Assembly (NCBI GenBank): GCA_035532475.1
Contig: DATKQY010000072.1
Coordinates: 1 to 47,973 of the forward strand
Direction of reading: 5' to 3'
From: DATKQY01 sp035532475
GTDB lineage: Bacteria; Actinomycetota; Acidimicrobiia; Acidimicrobiales; Bog-793
DNA: 47,973 nt
Below are positions 1 to 8,654 of this stretch, piece after piece. Each line of letters opens with the position of its first letter. Position 1 is the stretch's first letter. The notes under the pieces were generated by a model, which saw only the letters and a program-made list of their open reading frames with translations, ran no database searches and was not told the DNA's origin. The translations under genes and the position numbers were made by a program.

Positions 1-517
1 GCTTTGCGAGCTCCTCGAGGAGCGCCTCGTACTCTCCCCGCCGGCCTCTCACAACGGGTGCGAGCACGTGGAAGCGCGCGCCGTCGTCGAGGTCCATGAT
101 GCGATCGACGATCTGCTGCGGGCTCTGCCTCGTTACGGGTCGACCGCAGATCGGGCAGTGCGCGACACCGATCCGGGCGTAGAGAAGGCGCAGGTAGTCG
201 TAGACCTCGGTCACGGTGCCGACGGTCGAGCGAGGATTTCTCGACGAGCTCTTCTGGTCGATCGAGATCGCCGGCGAGAGTCCCTCGATGAAGTCGACGT
301 CGGGCTTGTCCATCTGGCCGAGGAACTGGCGGGCATAGGACGAGAGCGACTCGACGTAGCGCCGCTGACCCTCCGCGTAGATGGTGTCGAAGGCGAGCGA
401 GGACTTGCCGGACCCCGACAGCCCCGTGAACACGATCAAGCGGTCCCGCGGCAGCTCCAGCGAGACGTTCTTGAGGTTGTGCTCGCGCGCGCCGCGGATG
501 ACGAGAGTTTCGTGCAC
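1..517 (-). CDS. uvrA: UvrABC excinuclease subunit A, N-terminal part (3' end outside window)
   Basis: UvrA is the ATPase that finds bulky DNA lesions with UvrB in nucleotide excision repair. The first 172 or so residues are present. They begin MHETLVIRGAREHNLKNV, the family N-terminus, with a Walker A motif GLSGSGKS at residues 32-39 and the first Cys pair of a zinc module (CPIC, residues 121-124). The rest of the gene lies beyond position 1. The GTG at 517 is chosen because it gives the exact family N-terminus and because a TACGCT hexamer ends 7 nt upstream, as for several other genes here. It lies 20 nt behind uvrB on the same strand, as in other actinomycetes, but the hexamer suggests it may also have its own promoter inside that gap. 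Identity is certain. Confidence 0.97.
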   Translation of the reverse strand, partial: MHETLVIRGAREHNLKNVSLELPRDRLIVFTGLSGSGKSSLAFDTIYAEGQRRYVESLSSYARQFLGQMDKPDVDFIEGLSPAISIDQKSSSRNPRSTVGTVTEVYDYLRLLYARIGVAHCPICGRPVTRQSPQQIVDRIMDLDDGARFHVLAPVVRGRRGEYEALLEELAK

Positions 518-523
518 TGTGCG

Positions 524-529
524 AGCGTA
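524..529 (-). promoter_or_regulatory. candidate -10 element (TACGCT) for leaderless uvrA mRNA
   Basis: On the minus strand TACGCT is followed by exactly 6 nt and then the GTG start of uvrA. No Shine-Dalgarno sequence is visible. This spacing would put the transcription start at the first base of the start codon. Confidence 0.4.
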
Positions 530-537
530 CCGACCGC

Positions 538-2619
538 TCAGCCGACTTCTCGCAGCTCACGACGGAGCCTGCGGACCTCGTCGCGGAGCCGGGCCGCGTA
601 CTCGAAGCGCAGCTCTGCGCTGGCCTGGCGCATCTCGGCCTCCAAAGTGTCGATGAGCCGCCCGAGCTCCTCGCTGGGCAGCTCGGCCGGGTGCTCCGGC
701 AGCGGCGCGCCGGCGCGCTCGGCGGCACGACGGCCCGAGCGGCGTGAGCGGTCCGATCGGCCGCGGTGTCCGCCGGGGAGCGGGGCGCCGGCCGGTTCCA
801 ACAGGTCGGCCGTCCCCGCCGCGGAGCGGAACTGCGCAACGAGGTCGGTCACGGCCTTGCGGATCGTCTGGGGGTCGATCCCGTGCTCGAGGTTGTAGGC
901 CTGCTGGAGGATGCGCCGGCGCTCCGTCTCGCCCATCGCCTTGCGCATGGAGTCGGTGATCACGTCGGCGTAGAGCACGACCCGGCCCGAGACGTTGCGC
1001 GCCGCGCGCCCCATCGTCTGGATCAGCGAGGTCGCCGAGCGGAGGAAGCCCTCCTTGTCGGCGTCGAGGATCGCGACGAGGGAGACCTCGGGCAGGTCGA
1101 GGCCCTCCCGGAGCAGGTTGATCCCGACCAGCACGTCGAACTCCCCGAGGCGCAGATCGCGCACGATCTCGATCCGTTCCAGCGTTTCGACGTTGGAGTG
1201 CAGGTAGCGGACGCGCAGCCCCGACTCGAGCAGGTAGTCGGTCAGGTCCTCGGCCATCTTCTTCGTGAGCGTCGTGACGAGGACGCGCTCTGAGCGCTGG
1301 ACGACGGCGTCGATCTCGGCGATCAGGTCGTCGATCTGGCGCTTCGTCGGCTTCACGACGACCTCGGGGTCGACGAGTCCGGTGGGGCGCACGATCTGCT
1401 CGGCGATCCGGCTCGACACCGACAGCTCGTACGGCGACGGGGTCGCCGACATGAAGATCGCCTGGTTGACCCTGGACTCGAACTCCTCGAAGCGAAGCGG
1501 GCGGTTGTCCATCGCGGAAGGCAGTCGGAAGCCGTGCTCGACGAGGACCTCCTTGCGCGAGCGGTCGCCGGCGAACTGTCCGTGGAGCTGGGGCACGGTC
1601 ACGTGGCTCTCGTCGATCACGAGCAGCCAGTCGTCGGGGAAGTAGTCGAGCAGCGTAAAGGGCGGCTCGCCGGGCCCGCGCCCGTCGAGGTGCCGGCTGT
1701 AGTTCTCGATCCCGCTGCACGTCCCGACCTCGGCGAGCATCTCGAGGTCGTGCTCGGTGCGCATCCGCAGGCGCTGGGCCTCGAGCAGCTTGCCCTGCTC
1801 CTCGAGCTCGCGCAGGCGCTCGCCGAGCTCGACCTCGATCGAGGCGATCGCGCGGCGCATCGGCTCGTCGCCGGCGACGTAGTGCGTCGCCGGGAAGACG
1901 ACGAGCTCGTCGAGGTCGCCGAGCAGCTCCCCGGTGAGCGCGTCGAAGCGGGTGATCCGCTCGATCTCGTCGCCGAAGAGCTCGACGCGCACGGAGGTCT
2001 CCTCGTACGCGGGGTGCAGCTCAATGGTGTCGCCGCGCACGCGGAACTTGCCGCGGATCAGGTTCTGGTCGTTCCGGTCGTACTGGAGGTCGACGAGGCG
2101 CCGGAGGACGGCGCGCTGGTCGTGCGTCTCGCCCGGGTGGAGCACGAGGATCCGGTCGCGGTACTCCTCGGGCGAGCCGAGCCCGTAGATGGACGAGACG
2201 GAGGCGACGACGATCACGTCGCGGCGCGTCAGCAGGCTGGCCGTCGTCGAGTGGCGTAGCCGGTCGATCTCGTCGTTGATCGACGAGTCCTTCTCGATGT
2301 AGGTGTCCGACGACGGCAGGTACGCCTCGGGCTGGTAGTAGTCGTAGTACGAGACGAAGTACTCGACCCGGTTGTCCGGGAAGAACTCCCGGAACTCCCC
2401 GGCCAGCTGGGCCGCGAGCGACTTGTTCGGGGCGATGACGAGGGTCGGCCGCTGTGCCTGCTCGATCGTCCAGGCGATGGTCGCGCTCTTCCCCGACCCG
2501 GTGATGCCGAGCAGGGTCTGGTAGCGGTCCCCGGAGCGGATCCCCTCGGCGAGCGTCTCGATCGCCTGCGGCTGGTCCCCTGCCGGCGAGAAGTCCGAGA
2601 CGACACGGAAGGGGGGCAC
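538..2619 (-). CDS. uvrB: UvrABC excinuclease subunit B
   Basis: UvrB is the DEAD-like helicase that verifies damage and loads UvrC. It has 693 residues, the usual length. Seen: Walker A GITGSGKS (residues 38-45), the damage-clamping beta-hairpin region around YYDYYQPEAY (about 90-100), the DESHVTVPQLHGQF segment, the helicase motif with LREGLDLPEVSL and QTMGRAARN, and a C-terminal UVR motif (about 650-685) that contacts UvrC. The GTG at 2619 gives the family N-terminus MPPFRVVSDFSPAGDQPQAI. TACCAT stands exactly 6 nt before it, so the mRNA may be leaderless. The ATG at 2628 is in another frame. The linker at residues 610-645 is poorly conserved and Arg-rich. It follows coaE by about 100 nt and precedes uvrA. 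Confidence 0.98.
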   Translation of the reverse strand: MPPFRVVSDFSPAGDQPQAIETLAEGIRSGDRYQTLLGITGSGKSATIAWTIEQAQRPTLVIAPNKSLAAQLAGEFREFFPDNRVEYFVSYYDYYQPEAYLPSSDTYIEKDSSINDEIDRLRHSTTASLLTRRDVIVVASVSSIYGLGSPEEYRDRILVLHPGETHDQRAVLRRLVDLQYDRNDQNLIRGKFRVRGDTIELHPAYEETSVRVELFGDEIERITRFDALTGELLGDLDELVVFPATHYVAGDEPMRRAIASIEVELGERLRELEEQGKLLEAQRLRMRTEHDLEMLAEVGTCSGIENYSRHLDGRGPGEPPFTLLDYFPDDWLLVIDESHVTVPQLHGQFAGDRSRKEVLVEHGFRLPSAMDNRPLRFEEFESRVNQAIFMSATPSPYELSVSSRIAEQIVRPTGLVDPEVVVKPTKRQIDDLIAEIDAVVQRSERVLVTTLTKKMAEDLTDYLLESGLRVRYLHSNVETLERIEIVRDLRLGEFDVLVGINLLREGLDLPEVSLVAILDADKEGFLRSATSLIQTMGRAARNVSGRVVLYADVITDSMRKAMGETERRRILQQAYNLEHGIDPQTIRKAVTDLVAQFRSAAGTADLLEPAGAPLPGGHRGRSDRSRRSGRRAAERAGAPLPEHPAELPSEELGRLIDTLEAEMRQASAELRFEYAARLRDEVRRLRRELREVG

Positions 2620-2625
2620 GCGGCC

Positions 2626-2631
2626 ATGGTA
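2626..2631 (-). promoter_or_regulatory. candidate -10 element (TACCAT) for leaderless uvrB mRNA
   Basis: TACCAT on the minus strand lies exactly 6 nt upstream of the uvrB GTG and no ribosome binding site is seen. The same hexamer at the same distance precedes the DtxR-family gene at 7941. Confidence 0.45.
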
Positions 2632-2670
2632 CCGACGGGGTGTGTCACTCCCAGCAGCCGGCCGGGAGCC

Positions 2671-2706
2671 GCCGGGGGTGGTGGTGGCGCCGGGGGTGGT
2701 GGTGGC
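2671..2706. repeat. two tandem copies of an 18-bp GC-rich unit
   Basis: The unit gccgggggtggtggtggc occurs twice head to tail in the uvrB-coaE gap, followed by a partial third copy (GCCGGGG, then diverging). It is noncoding on the strand of both genes and probably arose by replication slippage. Confidence 0.7.
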
Positions 2707-2718
2707 GCCGGGGCGGGC

Positions 2719-3351
2719 TCAGGTGGCCCCGGCCGCCCCGGAGCGCTCGAGGCGCAGCTGGCCGATCCAGCGCCACGCGGCATCGACCATCAGCACGAGC
2801 TCGTCCAGGCTGCCGATGTTCACGATGACGTAGTCGGCGGCGCGCAGTCGCTCGGCCCTCGGCACCTGCGCCGCCGCCCGCGCCCTCGCCGCCTCGCGCG
2901 TCATCCGGCGGGAGGACACGAGCCGCTCGACAGCGAGATGCTCAGGGGCGTCGACGACGAGGACGGCGTCGACGCCGTAGCGCTGCTTGCCCCCCGTCTC
3001 GACCAGCAGGGGCACGTCAAGCACGACGACGCGCTCGCCGGCCCGCTCGGCCTCGAGGCGATCGGCGATCGCCCGGCGGACGACGGGATGGACGATCGCC
3101 TCCAGGTCGGCTCGGGCGATCGGGTCGCGAAAAACCAGCTCGGCGAGGCCGGAACGGTCGAGCCGCCCGTCCTCGCCGACGATCGCCGGCCCGAAGCGCT
3201 CGACGACGGCCGCGAAGGCCGCCTCGGAGGGCTCGAGCGCGGCGCGGGCGATGGCGTCGGCGTCGACGACCACCGCCCCGCGCTCGCCGAGGAGCGCGGC
3301 GACCGTCGACTTCCCCGACCCGATGCCACCCGTGCACCCGACGACGAGCAT
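2719..3351 (-). CDS. coaE: dephospho-CoA kinase
   Basis: CoaE phosphorylates the 3'-OH of dephospho-CoA with ATP, the last step of coenzyme A synthesis. The protein has 210 residues, normal for the family. It starts MLVVGCTGGIGSGKST, with the P-loop GGIGSGKS at residues 8-15. Further family marks are VDADAIAR, the LVFRDPIARADLEAIVHP segment, and the LDVPLLVETG motif. The ATG at 3351 is chosen because homology begins there; the open frame continues 59 codons upstream without family similarity. It sits 70 nt after rpsA and upstream of uvrB, the standard actinobacterial arrangement. Its product supplies CoA that is converted to holo-ACP for the fab genes further on, but no direct regulatory link is visible. 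Confidence 0.95.
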   Translation of the reverse strand: MLVVGCTGGIGSGKSTVAALLGERGAVVVDADAIARAALEPSEAAFAAVVERFGPAIVGEDGRLDRSGLAELVFRDPIARADLEAIVHPVVRRAIADRLEAERAGERVVVLDVPLLVETGGKQRYGVDAVLVVDAPEHLAVERLVSSRRMTREAARARAAAQVPRAERLRAADYVIVNIGSLDELVLMVDAAWRWIGQLRLERSGAAGAT

Positions 3352-3421
3352 GCGCGACAGCCGCCAGCCGACCGCTACGCGGGTGGGCGCCCCGCGAGCG
3401 ACCCCGCGCAACGCATGGGTG

Positions 3422-4912
3422 CTAGGCCTCGTCCTCGCCGGAGGCCACCGGCGCTGTCGCGGCGACGTCCTCGGTGGCCTCGGTGGCCTCGGCTTCCTCA
3501 GGGCCTGCGACCTTGGCAGCGGCGGCAACGCTGGGCGCGCCCTCCTCCCCCGTCTGCGGCGGGTTCGGCGTGCCGTCCTCGGCGAAGTCGGCCCAGGCCG
3601 CCTGGGCCTCGGTCTCGGGGGTGAACTCGGCGGCGGAGTAGTCGAAGGTGCCGATGTAGTTCCCCTCGGCGTCGTAGGCGTGCTCGCCGAAGGCCTCGCG
3701 GTACTCCTCGGCGACCTCGCCGCCCTCGGCCGCCTGCTTGATCGACAGGCTGATCCGGCGGCGCTGGAGGTCGATGTCGATGATCTTCACCCAGAGCTCC
3801 TCGCCCGGGCTGACGACCTGCTCGGGGAGGTCGACGTGGTGGGCGGCCATCTCCGAGATGTGCACCAGGCCCTCGATGCCGTCGCCGACCTGGACGAACG
3901 CGCCGAACGGCACGAGCTTGGTGATGCGGCCGTACACCAGCTCGCCGATGCGGTGCGCCCCGGCGAACTCCTGCCAGGGGTCGGACTGGGTGGCCTTCAG
4001 CGAGAGGCTGATCCGCTCCTTGTCGAGGTCGACGTCGAGCACCTGGACCGTGACCTCGTCGCCGACCGAGACCACCGAGGAGGGGTGGTCGACGTGCTTC
4101 CACGACAGCTCGGAGACGTGGACGAGCCCGTCCATGCCGCCGAGGTCGACGAAGGCGCCGAAGTTCACCACGGAGGAGACGACGCCCTTTCGGATCTCGC
4201 CCGGCTTCAGGTTGACCAGGAACTCGCCGCGCTGCTCCTTCTGGGTCTCTTCGAGCCACGCACGGCGGGAGAGCACCACGTTGTTGCGGTTCTTGTCGAG
4301 CTCGATGATCTTCGCCTCGAGCACCCGGCCGACGTAGGGCTGCAGGTCCCGGACGCGGCGCAGCTCGACGAGCGACGCCGGCAGGAAGCCGCGCAGGCCG
4401 ATGTCAAGGATGAGCCCGCCCTTCACGACCTCGATGACCGGGCCGCGCACGACGCCGTTGCTCTCCTTCGTCTCCTCGATCGTGCCCCAGGCGCGCTCGT
4501 ACTGGGCCCGCTTCTTCGACAGGACGAGCCGACCCTCCTTGTCCTCCTTCTGGAGGACGAGGGCCTCGATGTCGTCGCCGACGCTGACGATCTCGTGGGC
4601 GTCGACGTCGTGGCGGATCGAGAGCTCACGGGCGGGGATGACGCCTTCGGACTTAAAGCCGATGTCGAGCAGGACCTCGTCCTTGTCGACCTTGACCACC
4701 GTGCCCTTCACGATGTCGCCGTCTTCGAACTCGACGATCGTCTTCGCGATCGCGTCGTCGAAGGAGACAGAGCCGAGGTCGTCCTCGATCACCTGGCGCG
4801 GCGTGTAGACGCCGTCTTCGTCGAAGGTGCCGAACAAGCCGGGCGCTTCGGCCGTCGCCGTCGCGGTCGCGGCGGCGGACTCGTCGGGGGTGCTGGTCGT
4901 GGGGTCGGACAT
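3422..4912 (-). CDS. rpsA: 30S ribosomal protein S1
   Basis: S1 binds mRNA on the 30S subunit. The 496-residue protein has four S1 (OB-fold) domains at about residues 66-136, 153-220, 238-308 and 323-394. The third and fourth are the best conserved, with NFGAFVDLGGMDGLVHVSEL and PFGAFVQVGDGIEGLVHISE. This is the short, four-domain actinobacterial form rather than the six-domain enterobacterial one. The C-terminal 100 residues are acidic and of low complexity (ending ASGEDEA). The N-terminal 30 residues are Thr/Ala-rich. The ATG at 4912 has no convincing Shine-Dalgarno sequence. A TAGAAT hexamer at 5083-5088 suggests its own promoter and a leader of about 165 nt, which would suit autogenous control. 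It is preceded by polA and followed by coaE. Confidence 0.97.
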   Translation of the reverse strand: MSDPTTSTPDESAAATATATAEAPGLFGTFDEDGVYTPRQVIEDDLGSVSFDDAIAKTIVEFEDGDIVKGTVVKVDKDEVLLDIGFKSEGVIPARELSIRHDVDAHEIVSVGDDIEALVLQKEDKEGRLVLSKKRAQYERAWGTIEETKESNGVVRGPVIEVVKGGLILDIGLRGFLPASLVELRRVRDLQPYVGRVLEAKIIELDKNRNNVVLSRRAWLEETQKEQRGEFLVNLKPGEIRKGVVSSVVNFGAFVDLGGMDGLVHVSELSWKHVDHPSSVVSVGDEVTVQVLDVDLDKERISLSLKATQSDPWQEFAGAHRIGELVYGRITKLVPFGAFVQVGDGIEGLVHISEMAAHHVDLPEQVVSPGEELWVKIIDIDLQRRRISLSIKQAAEGGEVAEEYREAFGEHAYDAEGNYIGTFDYSAAEFTPETEAQAAWADFAEDGTPNPPQTGEEGAPSVAAAAKVAGPEEAEATEATEDVAATAPVASGEDEA

Positions 4913-5082
4913 AGAGGGATTTCGCCTTCAAGGTCGAGGGAGCCGCCGCTGCGGGGCGATCGTGGACCGGCGCCGGGCACGGGCGGCTATGGGCATTGGG
5001 TCGGTCGGGCTCGCCGGGCGGCTCGACGACCACGCGCTGGCTGCCCGTGGGCGGCGGGTCCCGGGGGACGCGACCAGCGACG

Positions 5083-5088
5083 ATTCTA
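5083..5088 (-). promoter_or_regulatory. candidate -10 element (TAGAAT) for rpsA
   Basis: TAGAAT on the minus strand lies just behind the polA stop codon, in the 187-nt polA-rpsA gap. It is one of the few AT-rich hexamers there. No clear -35 is visible. It would give an untranslated leader of about 165 nt. Confidence 0.35.
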
Positions 5089-5099
5089 CACAGGCGTCT

Positions 5100-7847
5100 T
5101 CAGCCCTGTTTCGCGTCGGCCCAGGTCCTGCCCCATGCGATGTTCACCTCGAGCGGCACGGCCAGGGGGTAGGCGTGGTGCATCGCATTGAGCGTGAGGC
5201 GCTCGACCTCCTCGTGCTCGGCCTGCGGGGCCTCCACCAGCACCTCGTCGTGCACCTGGAGCACGACGCGCGAGGCGAGCCCGCTGCGCTCCAGGGTCTC
5301 GTCGAGACGCACCAGGGCGATCTTGAAGATGTCCGCCGCCAGCCCCTGGATGCCGGCGTTCATCGCCTGGCGCTCCGCCGCCTGGCGTACCCGGAAGTTG
5401 TCCGAGGCGAGCTCGGGCAGGTAGCGGCGCCGGCCCTGCTCGGTCTCGGTGTAGCCGCGGCGGCGGGCCTCGGCGACCGTCCCCTCCATGTACGCCCGCA
5501 CGGCCGGGAAGGCGACGAAGTACTGCTCGAGGATCGCCGCCGCCTCCTCCACGCCGATGCCGAGGCGCTGGGCGAGCCCGTAGGCCTCCATCCCGTAGGC
5601 GAGGCCGTAGGAGACCATCTTCGCCTTCGCCCGCATGGCCGCCGTGACCCCCGCGGCGTCGACACCGAAGACCGCCGAGGCCGTGGTCGAGTGGATGTCG
5701 CGACCCTCGGCGAAGGCGCCGACCAGTCCCGGGTCGCGGGCCAGGTGGGCGATCACACGCAGCTCGATCTGGTTGTAGTCGGCGACGAGCAGCATCGAGC
5801 CGGGAGCCGCGACGAAGACCTCCCTGAACCGGCGGCCCTCGTCGGTGCGGACGGGGATGTTGTGCAGGTTGGGCCGGTCGGAGGAGAGCCGGCCGGTCCG
5901 GGCCACGGTCTGGTTGAAGGAGGCGTGGATCCGACCGTCGGGGGCGACCTCGGCGAGGAGGCCCTCGCCGTAGGTCGAGCGGAGCTTCTCGACCTCCCGG
6001 TAGCGGAGCAGCTCCGCGACGAGCGGGTGCTCGTCGCGCAGCTTCTCGAGTGTCGCCGCGTCGGTCGAGTAGCCGGTCTTCGTCCGCCGCTGGGGCTTGA
6101 GACCGAGGCGCTCGTAGAGCACGGTGCGCAGCTGGGTCGTCGAGTTGACGTTGAACGGCTCGCCGGCGAGCTCTTGGATGTGCGCCTCGAGCGCGCGGGC
6201 CTCCTTCGTCAGCTCGGCGCCGATGTCCCGCAGCCGGTCGACGTCGACGCCGATGCCGACCACCTCCATCTTTGCGAGGACGCGCACGAGCGGGCGCTCC
6301 ACCTCCTCCCACAGCCGGGTCGCCCCGACCGACTCGAGCTCGGCGACGAGGCGCGTCCCGAGCGCCGCGACGAGCTCGGCCCGCCCGGCGGCCGCCTCGG
6401 CGACGCCGGTCGCCGGCGGCCCCTCCAGGTCGAAGCCGAGCTGGGCGCCGCCGCCCGGCGGCGCCGCGACCGGCGCGAGGCCGTTGCGCTCCGCCAGCTC
6501 GGCCAGGCTGGCCTGACCTTCAGCCGGGTCGACGAGGTAGGCGGCGACGGCGGTGTCGAGCCCGAGGCCCGTGATGTCGACGCCCGAGGGGAGGAGCGCC
6601 CGCATGAGCTCCTTCGCCCGGTGGGCGACGACCCGGCCCTGCGCCGGCACACCGGGCCTCGCGCCGGTCGGTGAAGCGGCGGCGAGCAGGGTGGCGAGGC
6701 CGGCGACGACGGCGTCCTCGGCCACGAGGTCCCCCGGCAGCCACGTCACGGTCCCGGCACCGTCGGGGAGCAGCGCGAGCCCCTCGATTGCGCTTCGCCC
6801 CGGCACGCCGGCCCAGGCCGGCTCGACGGCGAGCGGCGCCTCCGGCTCCCCCGCGAGCGACCGCACGAACGCCGAGAAGCCGGCGACGTCCTCGAGCACG
6901 AGCACCGGGAGCGGGGCCGCGCCGACTGCGGGGGGGGCGCCGGTCGGCGGCGCCGCCGAGGCGGCGTCGAGCTCGTCGAGCAGGGCGAAGAGCCGCTCGC
7001 GAAGGGCGCGCAACTCGAGGAGGGTGAAGAGCCTCCCGAGGGCCTCTCGGTCGTAGCGACCGAGCACCATCTCGGCGGGGTCGACCTCGACCGGGACGTC
7101 GCGCACGGCGGGGGTCAGCGTGAGGTTCGTGCGCACCCGGCCCTCGAAGGCCGCCAGCGACTCACGCAGCTTCGGCGTGCAGCTCGCGAGGTTTGCGAAG
7201 ATGCCGTCGACGTCGCCGTAGGTGTTCACGAGCTTGGCGGCGGTCTTCTCGCCGACGCCCGGCACGCCGGGGATGTTGTCGGAGGTGTCGCCGCGCAAGG
7301 CGGCGAGCAGCGGGTACTTGACCGGCGGTACGCCCGTGCGCTCCTCGATCCCGGCCTCGTCGTAGAGGGCGTAGTCGCTCACGCCGCGGCGGTTGTAGAG
7401 GACCTTCACGTGGGGGTCCTCCACGAGCTGGTAGGCGTCGCGGTCCCCCGTCACGATGACCACGTCCTCGCCGCGCGCCGCGAGGCGCGTCGCCAGGGTC
7501 GCGATCACGTCGTCGGCCTCGTAGCCGGGCGCGTCGAGCACGGGCACACCGAGGGCGGCGACGAACTCGCGGATCAGGCCGACCTGCTCGCGCAGCGGCT
7601 CGGGGGTCGGGGGTCGGCCGGCCTTGTAGTCCGGAGCGATCTCGTCTCGAAAGGTCGGCTCGGCGCGGTCGAAGGCCACCGCCATCCCAGTCGGGCGGAA
7701 GTCGCCGAGCAGCTTCGTCACCATCGACACGAAGCCGTACACGGCCTGGGTCTCCTGGCCCGACGCGGTCTTCATGCCCGCTTCCTGGAGGGCGAACCAC
7801 GCCCGGAACGCGAGCGAGTGCCCATCGAGGAGGAGGTAGCTGCCCAT
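5100..7847 (-). CDS. polA: DNA polymerase I
   Basis: Repair and Okazaki-fragment polymerase, 915 residues. The 5'-nuclease domain (about 1-290) has LDGHSLAFRAWFAL, YEADDVIATL, VTGDRDAYQLVED and GDTSDNIPGVPGVGEKTA. The middle 3'-5' exonuclease-like domain (about 310-510) lacks the acidic metal ligands: where the family has a D-x-E motif it reads LAVEPAWAG. Proofreading is therefore probably absent, as in mycobacterial Pol I. The polymerase domain has motif A (VADYNQIELRVIAHLARD), motif B (RAKAKMVSYGLAYG) and motif C (QVHDEVLVE). Motif B carries Tyr where E. coli has Phe762, typical of actinobacteria. The ATG at 7847 starts MGSYLLLDGHS; TACGAT stands 6 nt before it. The open frame extends 207 codons upstream but is antisense to the dtxR gene there. 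Confidence 0.97.
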   Translation of the reverse strand: MGSYLLLDGHSLAFRAWFALQEAGMKTASGQETQAVYGFVSMVTKLLGDFRPTGMAVAFDRAEPTFRDEIAPDYKAGRPPTPEPLREQVGLIREFVAALGVPVLDAPGYEADDVIATLATRLAARGEDVVIVTGDRDAYQLVEDPHVKVLYNRRGVSDYALYDEAGIEERTGVPPVKYPLLAALRGDTSDNIPGVPGVGEKTAAKLVNTYGDVDGIFANLASCTPKLRESLAAFEGRVRTNLTLTPAVRDVPVEVDPAEMVLGRYDREALGRLFTLLELRALRERLFALLDELDAASAAPPTGAPPAVGAAPLPVLVLEDVAGFSAFVRSLAGEPEAPLAVEPAWAGVPGRSAIEGLALLPDGAGTVTWLPGDLVAEDAVVAGLATLLAAASPTGARPGVPAQGRVVAHRAKELMRALLPSGVDITGLGLDTAVAAYLVDPAEGQASLAELAERNGLAPVAAPPGGGAQLGFDLEGPPATGVAEAAAGRAELVAALGTRLVAELESVGATRLWEEVERPLVRVLAKMEVVGIGVDVDRLRDIGAELTKEARALEAHIQELAGEPFNVNSTTQLRTVLYERLGLKPQRRTKTGYSTDAATLEKLRDEHPLVAELLRYREVEKLRSTYGEGLLAEVAPDGRIHASFNQTVARTGRLSSDRPNLHNIPVRTDEGRRFREVFVAAPGSMLLVADYNQIELRVIAHLARDPGLVGAFAEGRDIHSTTASAVFGVDAAGVTAAMRAKAKMVSYGLAYGMEAYGLAQRLGIGVEEAAAILEQYFVAFPAVRAYMEGTVAEARRRGYTETEQGRRRYLPELASDNFRVRQAAERQAMNAGIQGLAADIFKIALVRLDETLERSGLASRVVLQVHDEVLVEAPQAEHEEVERLTLNAMHHAYPLAVPLEVNIAWGRTWADAKQG

Positions 7848-7853
7848 GGGACG

Positions 7854-7859
7854 ATCGTA
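7854..7859 (-). promoter_or_regulatory. candidate -10 element (TACGAT) for leaderless polA mRNA
   Basis: TACGAT on the minus strand is exactly 6 nt from the polA ATG, with no ribosome binding site in between. It lies in the 93-bp divergent polA/dtxR promoter region. Confidence 0.45.
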
Positions 7860-7928
7860 AGCCCAAGCAGCGCCGCGTTCCGCTGGAGGCCAAAGCGGCG
7901 GCCCGCCAGCCGTCACCGGGCTGAGGAG

Positions 7929-7934
7929 TACCAT
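7929..7934 (+). promoter_or_regulatory. candidate -10 element (TACCAT) for leaderless dtxR-family mRNA
   Basis: TACCAT is exactly 6 nt from the GTG at 7941. The polA and dtxR-like -10 candidates face away from each other 70 bp apart, so one regulator could affect both promoters. Confidence 0.45.
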
Positions 7935-7940
7935 TCGCCC

Positions 7941-8615
7941 GTGTCGGACGGGTTCCACCCCCCCCTTGAGGAGTACCTCGAGGCCATCCACGCCCTGTCG
8001 GAGGAGGGCGTCCAGGTGATCCAGGCGCGCCTCGTCGAGCGCCTCGGCCACTCGCCCCAGACCGTCTCGGAGATGGTGCACCGCCTCACCGGAGACGGCT
8101 ACCTCGTCCGCTCCGGGCGCGGCGTCGAGCTCACCACGAAGGGCGTCGGCCGGGCCGAGAGCGTCGTGCGCAAGCACCGCCTCGCCGAGCGCTTCCTGGT
8201 CGACGTGGTCGGGCTGCCGTGGCACAAGGCCCATCTCGAGGCGGGGCGTTGGGAGCACGTGATCTCCGACGACGTCGAGTCCCGCTTCGTCGAGATCCTC
8301 GGGCACCCGACGACGTGCCCGCACGGCAACCCGATCCCCGGCGCGATCGGTGACGCCACCCCCCAGATCGCGATGGCCGACGCCGAGCCCGGCAGCAGGG
8401 TGCGCCTCGCCAGGATCACCGAGCGCATCGAGGTCAACCAGGAGGCCCTCGTCTACCTGAGCGACCACGGGCTCCTGCCCGGCTGCTACGCCCGGGTGCG
8501 CTCACGCGCCCCCGACGGCACGCTCACCGTCGAGCTGGAGCGCGCCGGGGGCGACACCGCCACGATCGCCCTCGGCCCAGAGATGTCGCAGCACCTCTAC
8601 GTCACCGCCGCCTGA
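7941..8615 (+). CDS. DtxR/IdeR/MntR-family metal-dependent transcriptional regulator
   Basis: Metal-sensing repressor of the DtxR family, 224 residues. The N-terminal winged helix (about 8-70) contains LEEYLEAIHALSEEGVQVIQ and LGHSPQTVSEMVHRLTGDGY, followed by the dimerisation/metal domain with HRLAERFLVDVVGLPWHKAH, EAGRWEHVISDDVE and CPHGNPIPG. That CPHGNPIP stretch and the His/Glu residues before it are the family metal-ligand region. Residues 140-224 form an SH3-like FeoA-type domain (about VNQEALVYLSDHGLLPGCYA). The GTG at 7941 is supported by the -10-like TACCAT 6 nt upstream and by homology starting there. Whether iron or manganese is sensed cannot be decided from sequence. Diverges from polA. 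Confidence 0.92.
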   Translation: MSDGFHPPLEEYLEAIHALSEEGVQVIQARLVERLGHSPQTVSEMVHRLTGDGYLVRSGRGVELTTKGVGRAESVVRKHRLAERFLVDVVGLPWHKAHLEAGRWEHVISDDVESRFVEILGHPTTCPHGNPIPGAIGDATPQIAMADAEPGSRVRLARITERIEVNQEALVYLSDHGLLPGCYARVRSRAPDGTLTVELERAGGDTATIALGPEMSQHLYVTAA

Positions 8616-8654
8616 CCGCCTCGCGCCGCTCCGGTGGCCCGGGCGGACCGGGGC

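Noticed and set aside
2987..5191. 734-codon open frame on the plus strand
   Set aside because: It is antisense to rpsA and coaE. The translation is compositional (Asp/Ala/Leu/Arg) with no domain, as usual opposite GC-rich genes.
4827..6674. 615-codon open frame on the plus strand
   Set aside because: Antisense to polA, which has all expected motifs; the plus-strand product shows none.
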